This document shows positions 22,442 to 29,723 of a stretch of DNA of 36,351 nt, piece by piece. The stretch lies in the NCBI GenBank assembly GCA_022791575.1, contig JAAVZI010000012.1, positions 1-36,351 of the forward strand, written 5' to 3'. The DNA is from Lachnospiraceae bacterium. Its GTDB lineage: Bacteria; Bacillota; Clostridia; Lachnospirales; Lachnospiraceae. The notes below the pieces were generated by a model that was not told the DNA's origin, ran no database searches, and worked only from the letters and a program-made list of their open reading frames with translations. The stretch's first letter is position 1. Every line of letters begins with the position of its first letter. Both the position numbers and the translations under genes were made by a program.

Positions 22442-22666
22442 TTAAAGCTGGTCTTCACCTGGAGCATATTTCTTAATGAGTACCTTTTCGCCGGGAAGCG
22501 TCTGAAATAACTCCTGCATAACTAAGCCGCCAAACTCCTGGATTTGATCCTCCTCGGATATTCGTTTTGGATAGTCCTGCAGAATTGTAACATACAAATT
22601 CCAAACAATGCCCTCTTCTGAAAACTTGATTCGCCCGTTCATTTCTTGATTTGGGTACAACTGCAA
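22442..22666 (-). CDS. Small hypothetical protein, possibly a frameshifted remnant
   Basis: 74 codons from a TTG at 22666, or 66 from the ATG at 22642 (MNGRIKFSEEGIVWNLYVTI). The sequence (QEFGGLVMQELFQTLPGEKV) is acidic and soluble-looking; I do not recognise it. No good ribosome site precedes either start. In another frame, 22742-22650 encodes a hydrophobic N-terminus (FIKEILYAAVCFVLSIINYI) that would join this frame by a single-base shift, so this may be the tail of a broken membrane-anchored protein. Confidence 0.35.
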   Translation of the reverse strand: MQLYPNQEMNGRIKFSEEGIVWNLYVTILQDYPKRISEEDQIQEFGGLVMQELFQTLPGEKVLIKKYAPGEDQL

Positions 22667-22821
22667 AAATATAATTAATTATTGAAAGAACAAAGCAGAC
22701 TGCAGCATATAAAATTTCTTTAATAAAATAAAAAACATGCAAGGATTTCCAGCCGTCAATCGTTTATTAAGTGAAGAGCCAAAAAAACAAAAAATCAAGA
22801 ATAAGGAGGAGAACAGTCAAA

Positions 22822-23598
22822 ATGAAAAAGTTAAAAGTAATCGGTGCAGCTGTATTAGGTGTTCTGTTAGTCGGAGGCACGGTGATCGCTTCAGAGGCCT
22901 TTATGCCTAAACAAGAAGTAACCATAAATGAGGAAGAAGACATTAAAATGAGCGAGAAAGCCAATATGAGCCTGCTTCAGGTAGATAACCTGATTCCGCC
23001 CGTTTTAGAAGAAAAAAGCGAGGAACCTATCGTAACAGAAGCTCCGGCCGCTGCTGAAGCAGTACAGGAAGAGAATGCCAGCCAGCCGGTCGTACAGGAA
23101 GAAACTCCGGCCACACCCGCTGCACCCAAAGAAGAACCCGTCGCTAATATCGTAACCCAGCAGGAAGAGGCACCGGCCGCACCGCAGCAGGTAGTTCCAG
23201 CAGCACCGCAGCAAGAACCAGTAGCTGATACCGCTCCACAGGAAGCTTATGTACAGCCAGCCTACAATTATCAGGGTTCCTGTCCATTTGTGGATGAGAA
23301 TCATGACGGTATCTGTGATTATAGCGGCAGCCACTGCCATAATGGTTCTCATGTCGATGCAGACGGTGATGGTTTCTGTGACTATGGTGATCACTATTGC
23401 ATGCAGAACTATACAGACAGCAACGGTGACGGCGTATGTGACAATTATCAGACCTCACACGGCGCACATCATAACTATGGATACAATAGCGGAAATACAT
23501 CCAGCGGCACATCTGGAGCGACTTCCGGCAATACAGGTTCTGGTTCCGGCTATGGTTCTCATCATTCCGGCGGACATCACGGCAGAAGACATCATTAA
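22822..23598 (+). CDS. Exported protein with three calcium-loop repeats and His-rich tail
   Basis: 258 residues from the ATG at 22822; AAGGAGG at 22805-22811 supports it over the GTG at 22771. An N-terminal signal or anchor helix (VIGAAVLGVLLVGGTVIA) is followed by a Pro/Ala/Glu-rich stalk (65-145). Three repeats of the form DxNxDGxCDY come next: DENHDGICDY (158-167), DADGDGFCDY (179-188) and DSNGDGVCDN (199-208). These match EF-hand/dockerin/thrombospondin-type-3 calcium loops, each with a Cys. The tail is Gly/Ser/His-rich (GSHHSGGHHGRRHH). I infer a surface divalent-metal-binding protein; no catalytic domain is visible. Confidence 0.75.
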   Translation: MKKLKVIGAAVLGVLLVGGTVIASEAFMPKQEVTINEEEDIKMSEKANMSLLQVDNLIPPVLEEKSEEPIVTEAPAAAEAVQEENASQPVVQEETPATPAAPKEEPVANIVTQQEEAPAAPQQVVPAAPQQEPVADTAPQEAYVQPAYNYQGSCPFVDENHDGICDYSGSHCHNGSHVDADGDGFCDYGDHYCMQNYTDSNGDGVCDNYQTSHGAHHNYGYNSGNTSSGTSGATSGNTGSGSGYGSHHSGGHHGRRHH

Positions 23599-23777
23599 AT
23601 ATAACTTCTGTTTAGTAAGAGCATTTTGCAATTACATGTTGAGAGAATTTCTTTACAGTCATTCAATCAGCTAGGTAATTGTGTAAGTCTGGTTTCGTAC
23701 GACGAGTTTGTATAATGTTGTTTTCGCTTTTATATTGGAATATGATCTATAATATTGGGGCATTACCTTAATTCATA

Positions 23778-23812
23778 AACAGACAGGGCTTTCGAGCTGC
23801 TGTCTGTTTTTT
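23778..23812 (+). terminator. Rho-independent terminator
   Basis: AACAGACAG (23778-23786) and CTGTCTGTT (23800-23808) with TTTTTT at 23807-23812. It lies 180 bases after the His-rich protein gene and probably ends its transcript, leaving a long 3' UTR, or a short RNA from the TATAAT at 23711. Confidence 0.8.
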
Positions 23813-23845
23813 AGATACGTAATTAATATAGAAGGAATCAATACT

Positions 23846-23859
23846 AGAACATATGTTCT
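23846..23859. promoter_or_regulatory. Second LexA/SOS-box-like palindrome
   Basis: AGAACATATGTTCT, identical to 9533-9546. It lies in the 660-base gene-poor stretch 23599-24259. Besides this site and the terminator before it, I see only AT-rich sequence and no convincing gene there. Confidence 0.45.
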
Positions 23860-24259
23860 GGATACTCAAAAACAAGTAATTCCGCCAATTAAAAAAATAA
23901 TAATCTATAATAGATATAAATCTTAATTTTACTTTAAAAAGGATGATTTTAAATATAAATTATGATAAAATATTTTCTGTATAAAAAATGAATAAAGAGG
24001 ACTGCCAAAAAGCAAGGAACCTATTCAAAAAATAATGGCTTGTATCGCTGTCCAAGATATTCATGTAGTGCTGTTTCCGGCAGTTTATTTGTGGCTGTCT
24101 GGCCTGCTCTTCTATTTGGAAATGCGTAAAGCAAAGTGTCCTCTGCAGTGAAAACGGCCTGTTCCTGCTTCTATTTGCTGCCATAATAGTAAAGAAATAC
24201 CAGCAAAACCGAACCTAAAGCACCAAAAACTACAACCAGAAAAAATAGAGAGGTTATCT

Positions 24260-25795
24260 ATGAACTGCAAAAAAATCAAAAGAGAAGCCCGGCGGGCGCT
24301 GAAACACAACTACTTCAAAAATGTTCTTATCCTATTTCTCTGCACGATGCTTCTGTCCGGCGGCATAACCTACACTACCAAAAACATTTTAGATGTCGAC
24401 CTGTACGCAGAAGAAAATGCAGCGATCCTTAACAACCGCGAAAACAAAACAAATACCGAAATTATCGACGAACTGCTGCAGAAGACAATGGAGGAAAAGC
24501 AATACGAACAAAAAGTATCCAGCCAATTCTCGCAAGGCGTATTCTCGGTGATCGTCAACGAGATCACCGCCTCCAAATCTGTGATTTTCGGCATCCTGAA
24601 TGGAATCAATCAGCTGATCGGCGGAACGGTATCTATTGCCGTTATGATCTGGACGGCAAACCTGCTGATTCTTCTGTTTCAACTGTTCTTTATCGATGTC
24701 TGGGAAATCGGGCAAAACCGCTATTTTCTGGAACAGCGCCGATACGCCAAAACCAATATGGACGCCTGTCTGTTCCCTTATCGCGGAAAAAAGAATTTCC
24801 GCCTGTCCTTGATTTTGCTGGCAAAAGAATGCCTCTGGCTGTTATGGTGTCTGACGATTGTCGGAGGATTCATCAAATATTACGAATATCGCATGATTCC
24901 TTATATACTAGCGGAAAATCCTGATCTCAGCAGAAAAGACGCCTTTCGGCTGTCAAAAGAACTGACCAATGGTCATAAGTTAGAAATGTTTCGGCTGGAT
25001 TTATCCCTGTTGGGCTGGAAATGTCTGGGGCTGCTGACCTTCAATCTGCTAAACTTTTTCTTCACCAATATTTACGAACAAACACTGTACAGCGAAGTTT
25101 ACATGACGCTTCGAAATGAGAAGAAAAGTGTAACTGCCATCCGCGCGCTGCTGTGCGATTCCCTGTTGGATTTAGAACAGTTAACCGATGAGCAGTATCC
25201 CAGCGAGGATAAGAAAACCTTTCTGGCAAATGTGGATTTTGAGAAAAATTATAGCTTCCGCACCTATATCCTATTCTTTTTCACCTTCAGCTTTGTCGGA
25301 TGGATCTGGGAGGTCCTGCTGCATATTGTAGATGACGGCGTGTTCGTCAACCGCGGAACTATGTACGGGCCATGGCTGCCGATCTATGGCTTCGGCGGCG
25401 TAGCAATCTTGTTCTTATTAAAACGGTTCCGCAAACATCCTTTACAGATGTTCCTGGCTTCGTTTTTATTATGCGGCATTTTAGAATACGGAACAGCGTG
25501 GTTTCTGGAAACCTTTCAGCATTTAAAATATTGGGATTACAGTGGATATTTCCTGAATCTTCACGGCAGGGTCTGTCTGGAAGGGCTGCTTGTCTTCGGC
25601 CTTGGCGGATGCGGCTTTACGTATCTGTTTGCACCGCTGCTGGACCATGCCTACAGCAAAATCAAACCCGGCACCCGGCGGAACTTATGCGTAGTGCTGC
25701 TGGCAATCTTTTTGCTGGATGCCATGTATGCTTCCTTTGTAAAACCCAATTCCGGCGAAGGGATCACAACAGAAATCGGTGCAGAACAGCCATAG
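24260..25795 (+). CDS. DUF975-like / CmpB-type (ABC_trans_CmpB) fused membrane protein
   Basis: 511 residues with about nine membrane helices. The N-terminal half (MNCKKIKREARRALKHNYFK, then helices near 20-36, 115-145, 190-210 and 250-270, with NRYFLEQRRYAKTN) looks like the DUF975 family. The C-terminal half (YILFFFTFSFVGWIWEVLLH, RGTMYGPWLPIYGFGG, GILEYGTAWFLE, WDYSGYFLNLHGRVCLEGLL) matches the putative ABC-transporter type IV/CmpB family. Both are integral membrane families of unknown activity; the fusion is seen, function not known. The start at 24260 has GAGAGGT upstream. It ends at a strong terminator, apparently monocistronic. Confidence 0.8.
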   Translation: MNCKKIKREARRALKHNYFKNVLILFLCTMLLSGGITYTTKNILDVDLYAEENAAILNNRENKTNTEIIDELLQKTMEEKQYEQKVSSQFSQGVFSVIVNEITASKSVIFGILNGINQLIGGTVSIAVMIWTANLLILLFQLFFIDVWEIGQNRYFLEQRRYAKTNMDACLFPYRGKKNFRLSLILLAKECLWLLWCLTIVGGFIKYYEYRMIPYILAENPDLSRKDAFRLSKELTNGHKLEMFRLDLSLLGWKCLGLLTFNLLNFFFTNIYEQTLYSEVYMTLRNEKKSVTAIRALLCDSLLDLEQLTDEQYPSEDKKTFLANVDFEKNYSFRTYILFFFTFSFVGWIWEVLLHIVDDGVFVNRGTMYGPWLPIYGFGGVAILFLLKRFRKHPLQMFLASFLLCGILEYGTAWFLETFQHLKYWDYSGYFLNLHGRVCLEGLLVFGLGGCGFTYLFAPLLDHAYSKIKPGTRRNLCVVLLAIFLLDAMYASFVKPNSGEGITTEIGAEQP

Positions 25796-25802
25796 TGTAT
25801 GA

Positions 25803-25862
25803 AAATCTGGCGGCAGCGTTATTAGGTTTTTAGAAGAACCGAACTGCTGGCCAGATTTTTTT
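25803..25862 (+). terminator. Rho-independent terminator after DUF975-CmpB gene
   Basis: AAATCTGG (25803-25810) pairs with CCAGATTT (25851-25858), with additional internal pairing (GGCAGC/GCTG) and a T-run at 25856-25862. Confidence 0.75.
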
Positions 25863-25881
25863 GTACAAGCAGAAGTGACAA

Positions 25882-25950
25882 AATATTTCGGAATGATATA
25901 CTGTAGAATTGTTATTTTTATAAAATTGCTTTAGAATATACCGAAATATT
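25882..25950. repeat. Inverted repeat in intergenic region
   Basis: AATATTTCGG (25882-25891) and CCGAAATATT (25941-25950), perfect 10-base arms 49 bases apart in AT-rich DNA upstream of the Imm1-like unit. Possible regulatory dyad or small mobile-element footprint. Confidence 0.45.
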
Positions 25951-25994
25951 ACGTTTGTAAGAATTAAAATGCACAATGAGACTATGCGCTTATC

Positions 25995-26022
25995 TTTACA
26001 TTTACAAACAGTACGGTATAAT
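25995..26022 (+). promoter_or_regulatory. Promoter of the small two-gene unit
   Basis: TTTACA (25995-26000), 16-base spacer, TATAAT (26017-26022), directly followed by AAGGAAGG, so the transcript has a very short leader. Confidence 0.65.
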
Positions 26023-26039
26023 TAAGGAAGGAATTCACT

Positions 26040-26168
26040 TTGGGAATGATTAGTGAGCCGGATTTTCAAAAGTTCTATGCTGAAGAAGCGTTCAAAGAAC
26101 TTTCGTGTAACTATTTAAAGATATTTAGAAAGAAACAGCCAACAGGCACATTTAAGAAAGGGGAATAA
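26040..26168 (+). CDS. Small hypothetical protein upstream of Imm1-like gene
   Basis: 42 residues from TTG 26040 (40 from ATG 26046), ending TAA 26166-26168: MISEPDFQKFYAEEAFKELS continues to a basic tail. AAGGAAGG lies about eight bases before the TTG, a good promoter lies upstream, and the next gene begins four bases after its stop. These argue for a real, co-translated small protein. I do not recognise it; it could be a toxin-tail remnant, a partner of the immunity-like protein, or a leader peptide. Confidence 0.5.
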   Translation: MGMISEPDFQKFYAEEAFKELSCNYLKIFRKKQPTGTFKKGE

Positions 26169-26172
26169 AAGG

Positions 26173-26598
26173 ATGGCAGCCATTACCTATGAAATAGATA
26201 AAACTGAAAAGACCTATGTAGCTTTTGAGGGAGAAACGCTGCAGGAATTGGAAGAATTTTTATACAGCGGCCAGATATTTAAAGATTGCTGCGGCTATAT
26301 CGTTTATGAGGATGAAACCAAACGTCTGGAATTGTCAATTGCTGCATTAAAAGATTACGGCGTGTATCTGGGATTTGCCGGGGAGGAGGATGTCTGGCTC
26401 TCCGTCTGCGACCGCTCAAATCTATGCAATTTGCTGGATGTGTGGGGAGATGGTTTATATGTATCAGAGGGACTGTTTATTAATCCGGCTCTTGCCTGGG
26501 ATGCGATCTGCCAATTTGTCGAGAACGGCAGCCGCAGTTCAGAGATTGAATGGATGTCATATGACGAGCTGCCCGAGGAAGGGAATTGTATTTGTTAA
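26173..26598 (+). CDS. Imm1-like immunity protein (tentative)
   Basis: 141 residues, soluble and acidic, no signal peptide. The C-terminal part GLFINPALAWDAICQFVENG followed by SEIEWMSYDELPEE resembles Imm1-family immunity proteins, in which a strand ending in a G-x-x-x-P loop leads to a helix (A...A...FLETG) and a W-containing end. Such proteins neutralise polymorphic or contact-dependent toxins. No toxin gene is in the window, so it would be an orphan. GGGGA and AAAGG precede the ATG. Alternatively an SMI1-like or unrelated small domain; moderate to low certainty. Confidence 0.6.
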   Translation: MAAITYEIDKTEKTYVAFEGETLQELEEFLYSGQIFKDCCGYIVYEDETKRLELSIAALKDYGVYLGFAGEEDVWLSVCDRSNLCNLLDVWGDGLYVSEGLFINPALAWDAICQFVENGSRSSEIEWMSYDELPEEGNCIC

Positions 26599-26798
26599 TC
26601 TCATTTCTTTTAGAAAATGTATTATGCAGGCCAAATAACTATGTAGACTCGTCTCATTAGCTCGGAGTTCACAGAAATAAAAGAATTATGAAAGAAGGGA
26701 TGTATCAGGCATATATGCGGCGGGTCATAAAACAGGGAGATATTCTACTGGCTGGCGTGCGGGAAAAGAGTATAGAATTTATTATCTGGAAAAAAATC

Positions 26799-26828
26799 TT
26801 TACATATTTAATAGTCTTGGTGTATAAT
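26799..26828 (+). promoter_or_regulatory. Promoter of the aspartate aminotransferase gene
   Basis: TTTACA (26799-26804), 18-base spacer ending TG, TATAAT (26823-26828), about 77 bases before the ATG at 26906. The rest of the gap 26599-26905 shows no supported gene. Confidence 0.65.
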
Positions 26829-26905
26829 AGCAAATGTGGTTTTGGATAGGAAAAGAAGACACACATGTTGAGTATTTTACAAACCATATTTAGGAGGAAT
26901 CGAAC

Positions 26906-28195
26906 ATGCAGTCATATTATGAAATGAGTAGAGAAGAGTTATTGGAAGAGAAGGAGAGTCTGGAAGCAGCTTATAAGGATTATGCCAAGAGCGGATTGCA
27001 GCTGGATATGTCCAGGGGAAAGCCCTCTGCAGAGCAGTTGGATTTATCTATGGGTATGATGGATGTTTTAAACAGTGGAACTGATTTAAGCTGTGAAGAT
27101 GGAACGGACTGCCGTAATTATGGAGTGCTGGATGGAATTGAGGAAGCAAAGGTACTATTAGGTGATATGATCGAATGTCATCCAGATAATATTATCATCT
27201 ATGGGAATTCCAGCCTGAATATTATGTATGACACCATTGCACGTTCTATGATTCACGGTGTAATGGGAAACACACCATGGTGTAAGCTGGATAAAGTAAA
27301 GTTTTTATGTCCGGTTCCGGGATATGACAGACATTTTACGATTACGGAATATTTTGGCATAGAAATGATTAATATTCCGATGCGTTCCACCGGTCCGGAT
27401 ATGGATATGGTAGAGGAGCTTGTAAGCAGTGATGAGGCTATTAAGGGAATCTGGTGTGTGCCCAAATACTCAAATCCGCAGGGGATTACCTATTCGGATG
27501 AAACGGTGCGCCGATTTGCAAGGCTGAAGCCTGCTGCAAAGGATTTTCGAATTTACTGGGATAATGCCTATGGAGTTCATCATTTATATGATATTGATCA
27601 GGATAATCTGATAGAGATTCTGGCTGAATGTAAACGGGCCGGAAATCCAGATATGGTTTATAAGTTCTGTTCCACTTCCAAAATCAGTTTTCCTGGTTCT
27701 GGTGTGGCAGCAATTGCGACATCAGCGAATAACCTAGTGGATATTAAAAAACAGCTGATGGTGGCAACCATTGGCCACGATAAGGTGAATCAGCTGCGCC
27801 ATGTCCGTTTTTTCAAAGATATTCATGGAATGACAGAGCATATGAGAAAACAGGCAAGTATATTACGTCCTAAATTTGAGATGATTATTGATACATTTAA
27901 CAGAGAATTAGAAGGAAGAGGCATCGGCAGCTGGATTGCACCGAAAGGCGGATATTTTATTTCGTTCGAGGCGCTGGAGGGCTGTGCCAAAGCAATTGTT
28001 GCCAGAGCTAAGAAAGCGGGAGTAACAATGACTCCTGCCGGGGCGCCGTATCCTTACGGCAATGATCCCAAGGACTCTACCATTCGGATTGCCCCTACCT
28101 ATCCGACACTGGAGGATTTAAAGATGGCAACAGATATCTTTGTGACCTGTGTAAAATTGGTAAGTATTGAAAAAATCCTGGGAGAGAGCGTATAA
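26906..28195 (+). CDS. Type Ic aspartate aminotransferase (PLP fold type I)
   Basis: 429 residues. N-terminus LQLDMSRGKPSAEQLDLSMG and the stretches IIIYGNSSLNIMYDTIARSM, PVPGYDRHFTITEYFGIEM and WCVPKYSNPQGITYS belong to the Asp_aminotransf (type Ic, AspT-like) group. The PLP lysine is probably K259 in CSTSKISFPGSG. The group transfers an amino group between aspartate and 2-oxoglutarate; substrate preference is by family only. Single gene with AGGAGG ahead of its ATG and its own promoter. Confidence 0.9.
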   Translation: MQSYYEMSREELLEEKESLEAAYKDYAKSGLQLDMSRGKPSAEQLDLSMGMMDVLNSGTDLSCEDGTDCRNYGVLDGIEEAKVLLGDMIECHPDNIIIYGNSSLNIMYDTIARSMIHGVMGNTPWCKLDKVKFLCPVPGYDRHFTITEYFGIEMINIPMRSTGPDMDMVEELVSSDEAIKGIWCVPKYSNPQGITYSDETVRRFARLKPAAKDFRIYWDNAYGVHHLYDIDQDNLIEILAECKRAGNPDMVYKFCSTSKISFPGSGVAAIATSANNLVDIKKQLMVATIGHDKVNQLRHVRFFKDIHGMTEHMRKQASILRPKFEMIIDTFNRELEGRGIGSWIAPKGGYFISFEALEGCAKAIVARAKKAGVTMTPAGAPYPYGNDPKDSTIRIAPTYPTLEDLKMATDIFVTCVKLVSIEKILGESV

Positions 28196-28259
28196 TCGCA
28201 TATCATATGGGATAAATAGTTCAATTATGCACTGTTTTAAAAAAAATACAAAAAAATAC

Positions 28260-28288
28260 TTGTTAAGCATGAAGTTATATGCTATACT
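28260..28288 (+). promoter_or_regulatory. Promoter of the surface-protein/exopolysaccharide operon
   Basis: TTGTTA (28260-28265), 17-base spacer, TATACT (28283-28288), 63 bases before the ATG at 28352. No other promoter this good is seen before 35386, so the operon may be read from here. Confidence 0.7.
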
Positions 28289-28351
28289 CTTTACTTGAGA
28301 GAGGTTGTAAATTATAATTTCTCTGAAAAAATAAGAAGGAGGCTAGAAGAG

Positions 28352-29044
28352 ATGAAGAAGTTCAAGAAGCTGGTGTCTCTTGTTTTAGCAGGTACGATGG
28401 CTCTTGCTATGTCTATCAGCACTTTCGCAGCTACTGCTGGAATTACAGCTGATGAGCAGAGAATTCTGGACCAGGCGGAAGCTAAGGCTGTTGAGTTGGG
28501 TGTAAGCAATACTCAGACTTACAAAGATTATGTTTCCCAGGCTACTACCTATCTGGCAAAGAATGAGCTGAACGCTGAGCAGGTGAATGCTATGGTGAAA
28601 GCTGTTGATGAAGCAGCTGCAACTGCACAGGCAGAGATGAAAGCTAAAGGTGTCAGCACTTTATTAGAGCTGAGCAAAGAGGATATTACAGCATTGTTCA
28701 GTAAAGTGGAAGGTGAGGTAACAAAGGCCGCTGCTGCAGTTGGTATTGTTATTGTAAAGACAAACGACGGCTTTGAAGTAAAAGATCTTCCGAAGGAAGA
28801 TTCAAAGAATCCTCAGAATCCTGACAGCGACAAGAAATCTGACACATATCTTCAGACAACTACTGTAATCAAGCAGACAGGTACTGACCTGGCAGCTGAT
28901 AAGGTAGGCGCATCTGTATCTGTTGATACAGCAGCAACAGACATGACAACAACAGTAATTCTTGGTGTTATGTTCGTAGGCGCAGTTGCTGTTTGCGGCG
29001 TTGTTGCCAAGAGAAAAAATCTTTTTTCTGGTGTTGAAGCGTAA
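28352..29044 (+). CDS. Exported, membrane-anchored surface protein (possible sortase substrate)
   Basis: 230 residues from the ATG at 28352; AAGGAGG nine bases upstream outweighs the TTG at 28295. The signal peptide is MKKFKKLVSLVLAGTMALAM ending around STFA. The mature part is helical and Ala/Glu-rich (residues 30-150), followed by a Lys/Pro/Asp linker (NPQNPDSDKKSD), then VIKQTGTDLAAD. The C-terminal helix is VILGVMFVGAVAVCGVVA with basic tail KRKN. This is the layout of a wall-anchored protein, with KQTG in place of LPxTG and placed unusually far from the helix. A sortase gene follows after three bases. Function unknown; likely a surface or assembly component of the exopolysaccharide locus. 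Confidence 0.8.
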   Translation: MKKFKKLVSLVLAGTMALAMSISTFAATAGITADEQRILDQAEAKAVELGVSNTQTYKDYVSQATTYLAKNELNAEQVNAMVKAVDEAAATAQAEMKAKGVSTLLELSKEDITALFSKVEGEVTKAAAAVGIVIVKTNDGFEVKDLPKEDSKNPQNPDSDKKSDTYLQTTTVIKQTGTDLAADKVGASVSVDTAATDMTTTVILGVMFVGAVAVCGVVAKRKNLFSGVEA

Positions 29045-29047
29045 TAC

Positions 29048-29713
29048 ATGAAGCATAAGTTGAAAAAATTAATGGCATATATTTATATGCCATTAATTTT
29101 TACTGCAATCGGGTATGGAGTTATTATGTTAGCCATTGCACCTTATTATTCTATGATTAAGAACGTCAGTTCTCTGGTGATGGTTCAGAATACGCCTACG
29201 TTTCATACCCAGTTGGATTCTATTTATAAAAAACCGCCAATAGACCTGGATCAGCAGCCGGATACTGTTTCTACAGATGTAATTACATGGCCCAAATATG
29301 GAGAACAGTATGGAGAGATTACATGTGACCGGATTCAGCTGAATGCTCCGGTTTATTTTGGTGATAATAATGATATTTTAAGAGAAGGCGCAGGACAATA
29401 TATAGGAAGCTTTTTACCGGGATATAACCGGCTGATTCTGCTTGCCGGACATAATACCACCTGTTTTAAGCCGCTGCAGAATGTGGCAGCAGGGGATATT
29501 TTTACATTTACGACCAGTTATGGTATCTATCAATATGAAGTGACAGAGACCAGAATCGCAGACCGCAATGACAGTTCGGCTTATGATCTGCTTATGGAAG
29601 AAGAGCAGCTGATTATGTATACCTGTTATCCATTTGAGACACTGGCCGGAACTAAGACGGATCGACTTTTTGTATATGCGAAAAAGATTGCAGGTCCTAC
29701 TGTAGTAGATTAG
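29048..29713 (+). CDS. Class D-like sortase
   Basis: 221 residues. An N-terminal membrane helix (about 13-35) is followed by a sortase beta-barrel with the catalytic triad visible: H135 in LLAGHNTTCF, C193 in IMYTCYPFETL and R206 in KTDRLFVYA. The TCYPF motif is typical of class D. It joins surface proteins to the wall or to each other outside the cell; the obvious client is the preceding gene, three bases upstream. Codons 6-18 form a perfect 18-bp terminator-like hairpin (29064-29101). An internal ATG at 29071 is possible. No strong ribosome site is seen before 29048, so coupling to the upstream gene is likely. Confidence 0.9.
   Translation: MKHKLKKLMAYIYMPLIFTAIGYGVIMLAIAPYYSMIKNVSSLVMVQNTPTFHTQLDSIYKKPPIDLDQQPDTVSTDVITWPKYGEQYGEITCDRIQLNAPVYFGDNNDILREGAGQYIGSFLPGYNRLILLAGHNTTCFKPLQNVAAGDIFTFTTSYGIYQYEVTETRIADRNDSSAYDLLMEEEQLIMYTCYPFETLAGTKTDRLFVYAKKIAGPTVVD
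29064..29101 (+). terminator. Perfect 18-bp hairpin with T-run inside sortase start
   Basis: Bases 29064-29081 and 29084-29101 are exact reverse complements with a 2-base loop: AAAAATTAATGGCATATA and its mate ending AATTTTT. An A-run before and T-run after make it a bidirectional intrinsic-terminator shape, beginning 20 bases after the surface-protein stop and inside the sortase coding frame. It would reduce transcription of everything downstream relative to the surface-protein gene. Confidence 0.75.
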
Positions 29714-29723
29714 GAGGATTAGG

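Noticed and set aside
23711-23812. Possible small RNA from TATAAT at 23711 to the terminator at 23812
   Set aside because: No convincing -35 element; the terminator can simply serve the upstream His-rich protein gene.
23985-24200. Possible small protein-coding stretch before the DUF975-CmpB gene
   Set aside because: All three frames are broken by stops and no start with a ribosome site is present.
26688-26849. 53-codon ORF upstream of the aminotransferase gene
   Set aside because: It runs through the aminotransferase promoter, and the peptide shows no recognisable feature.
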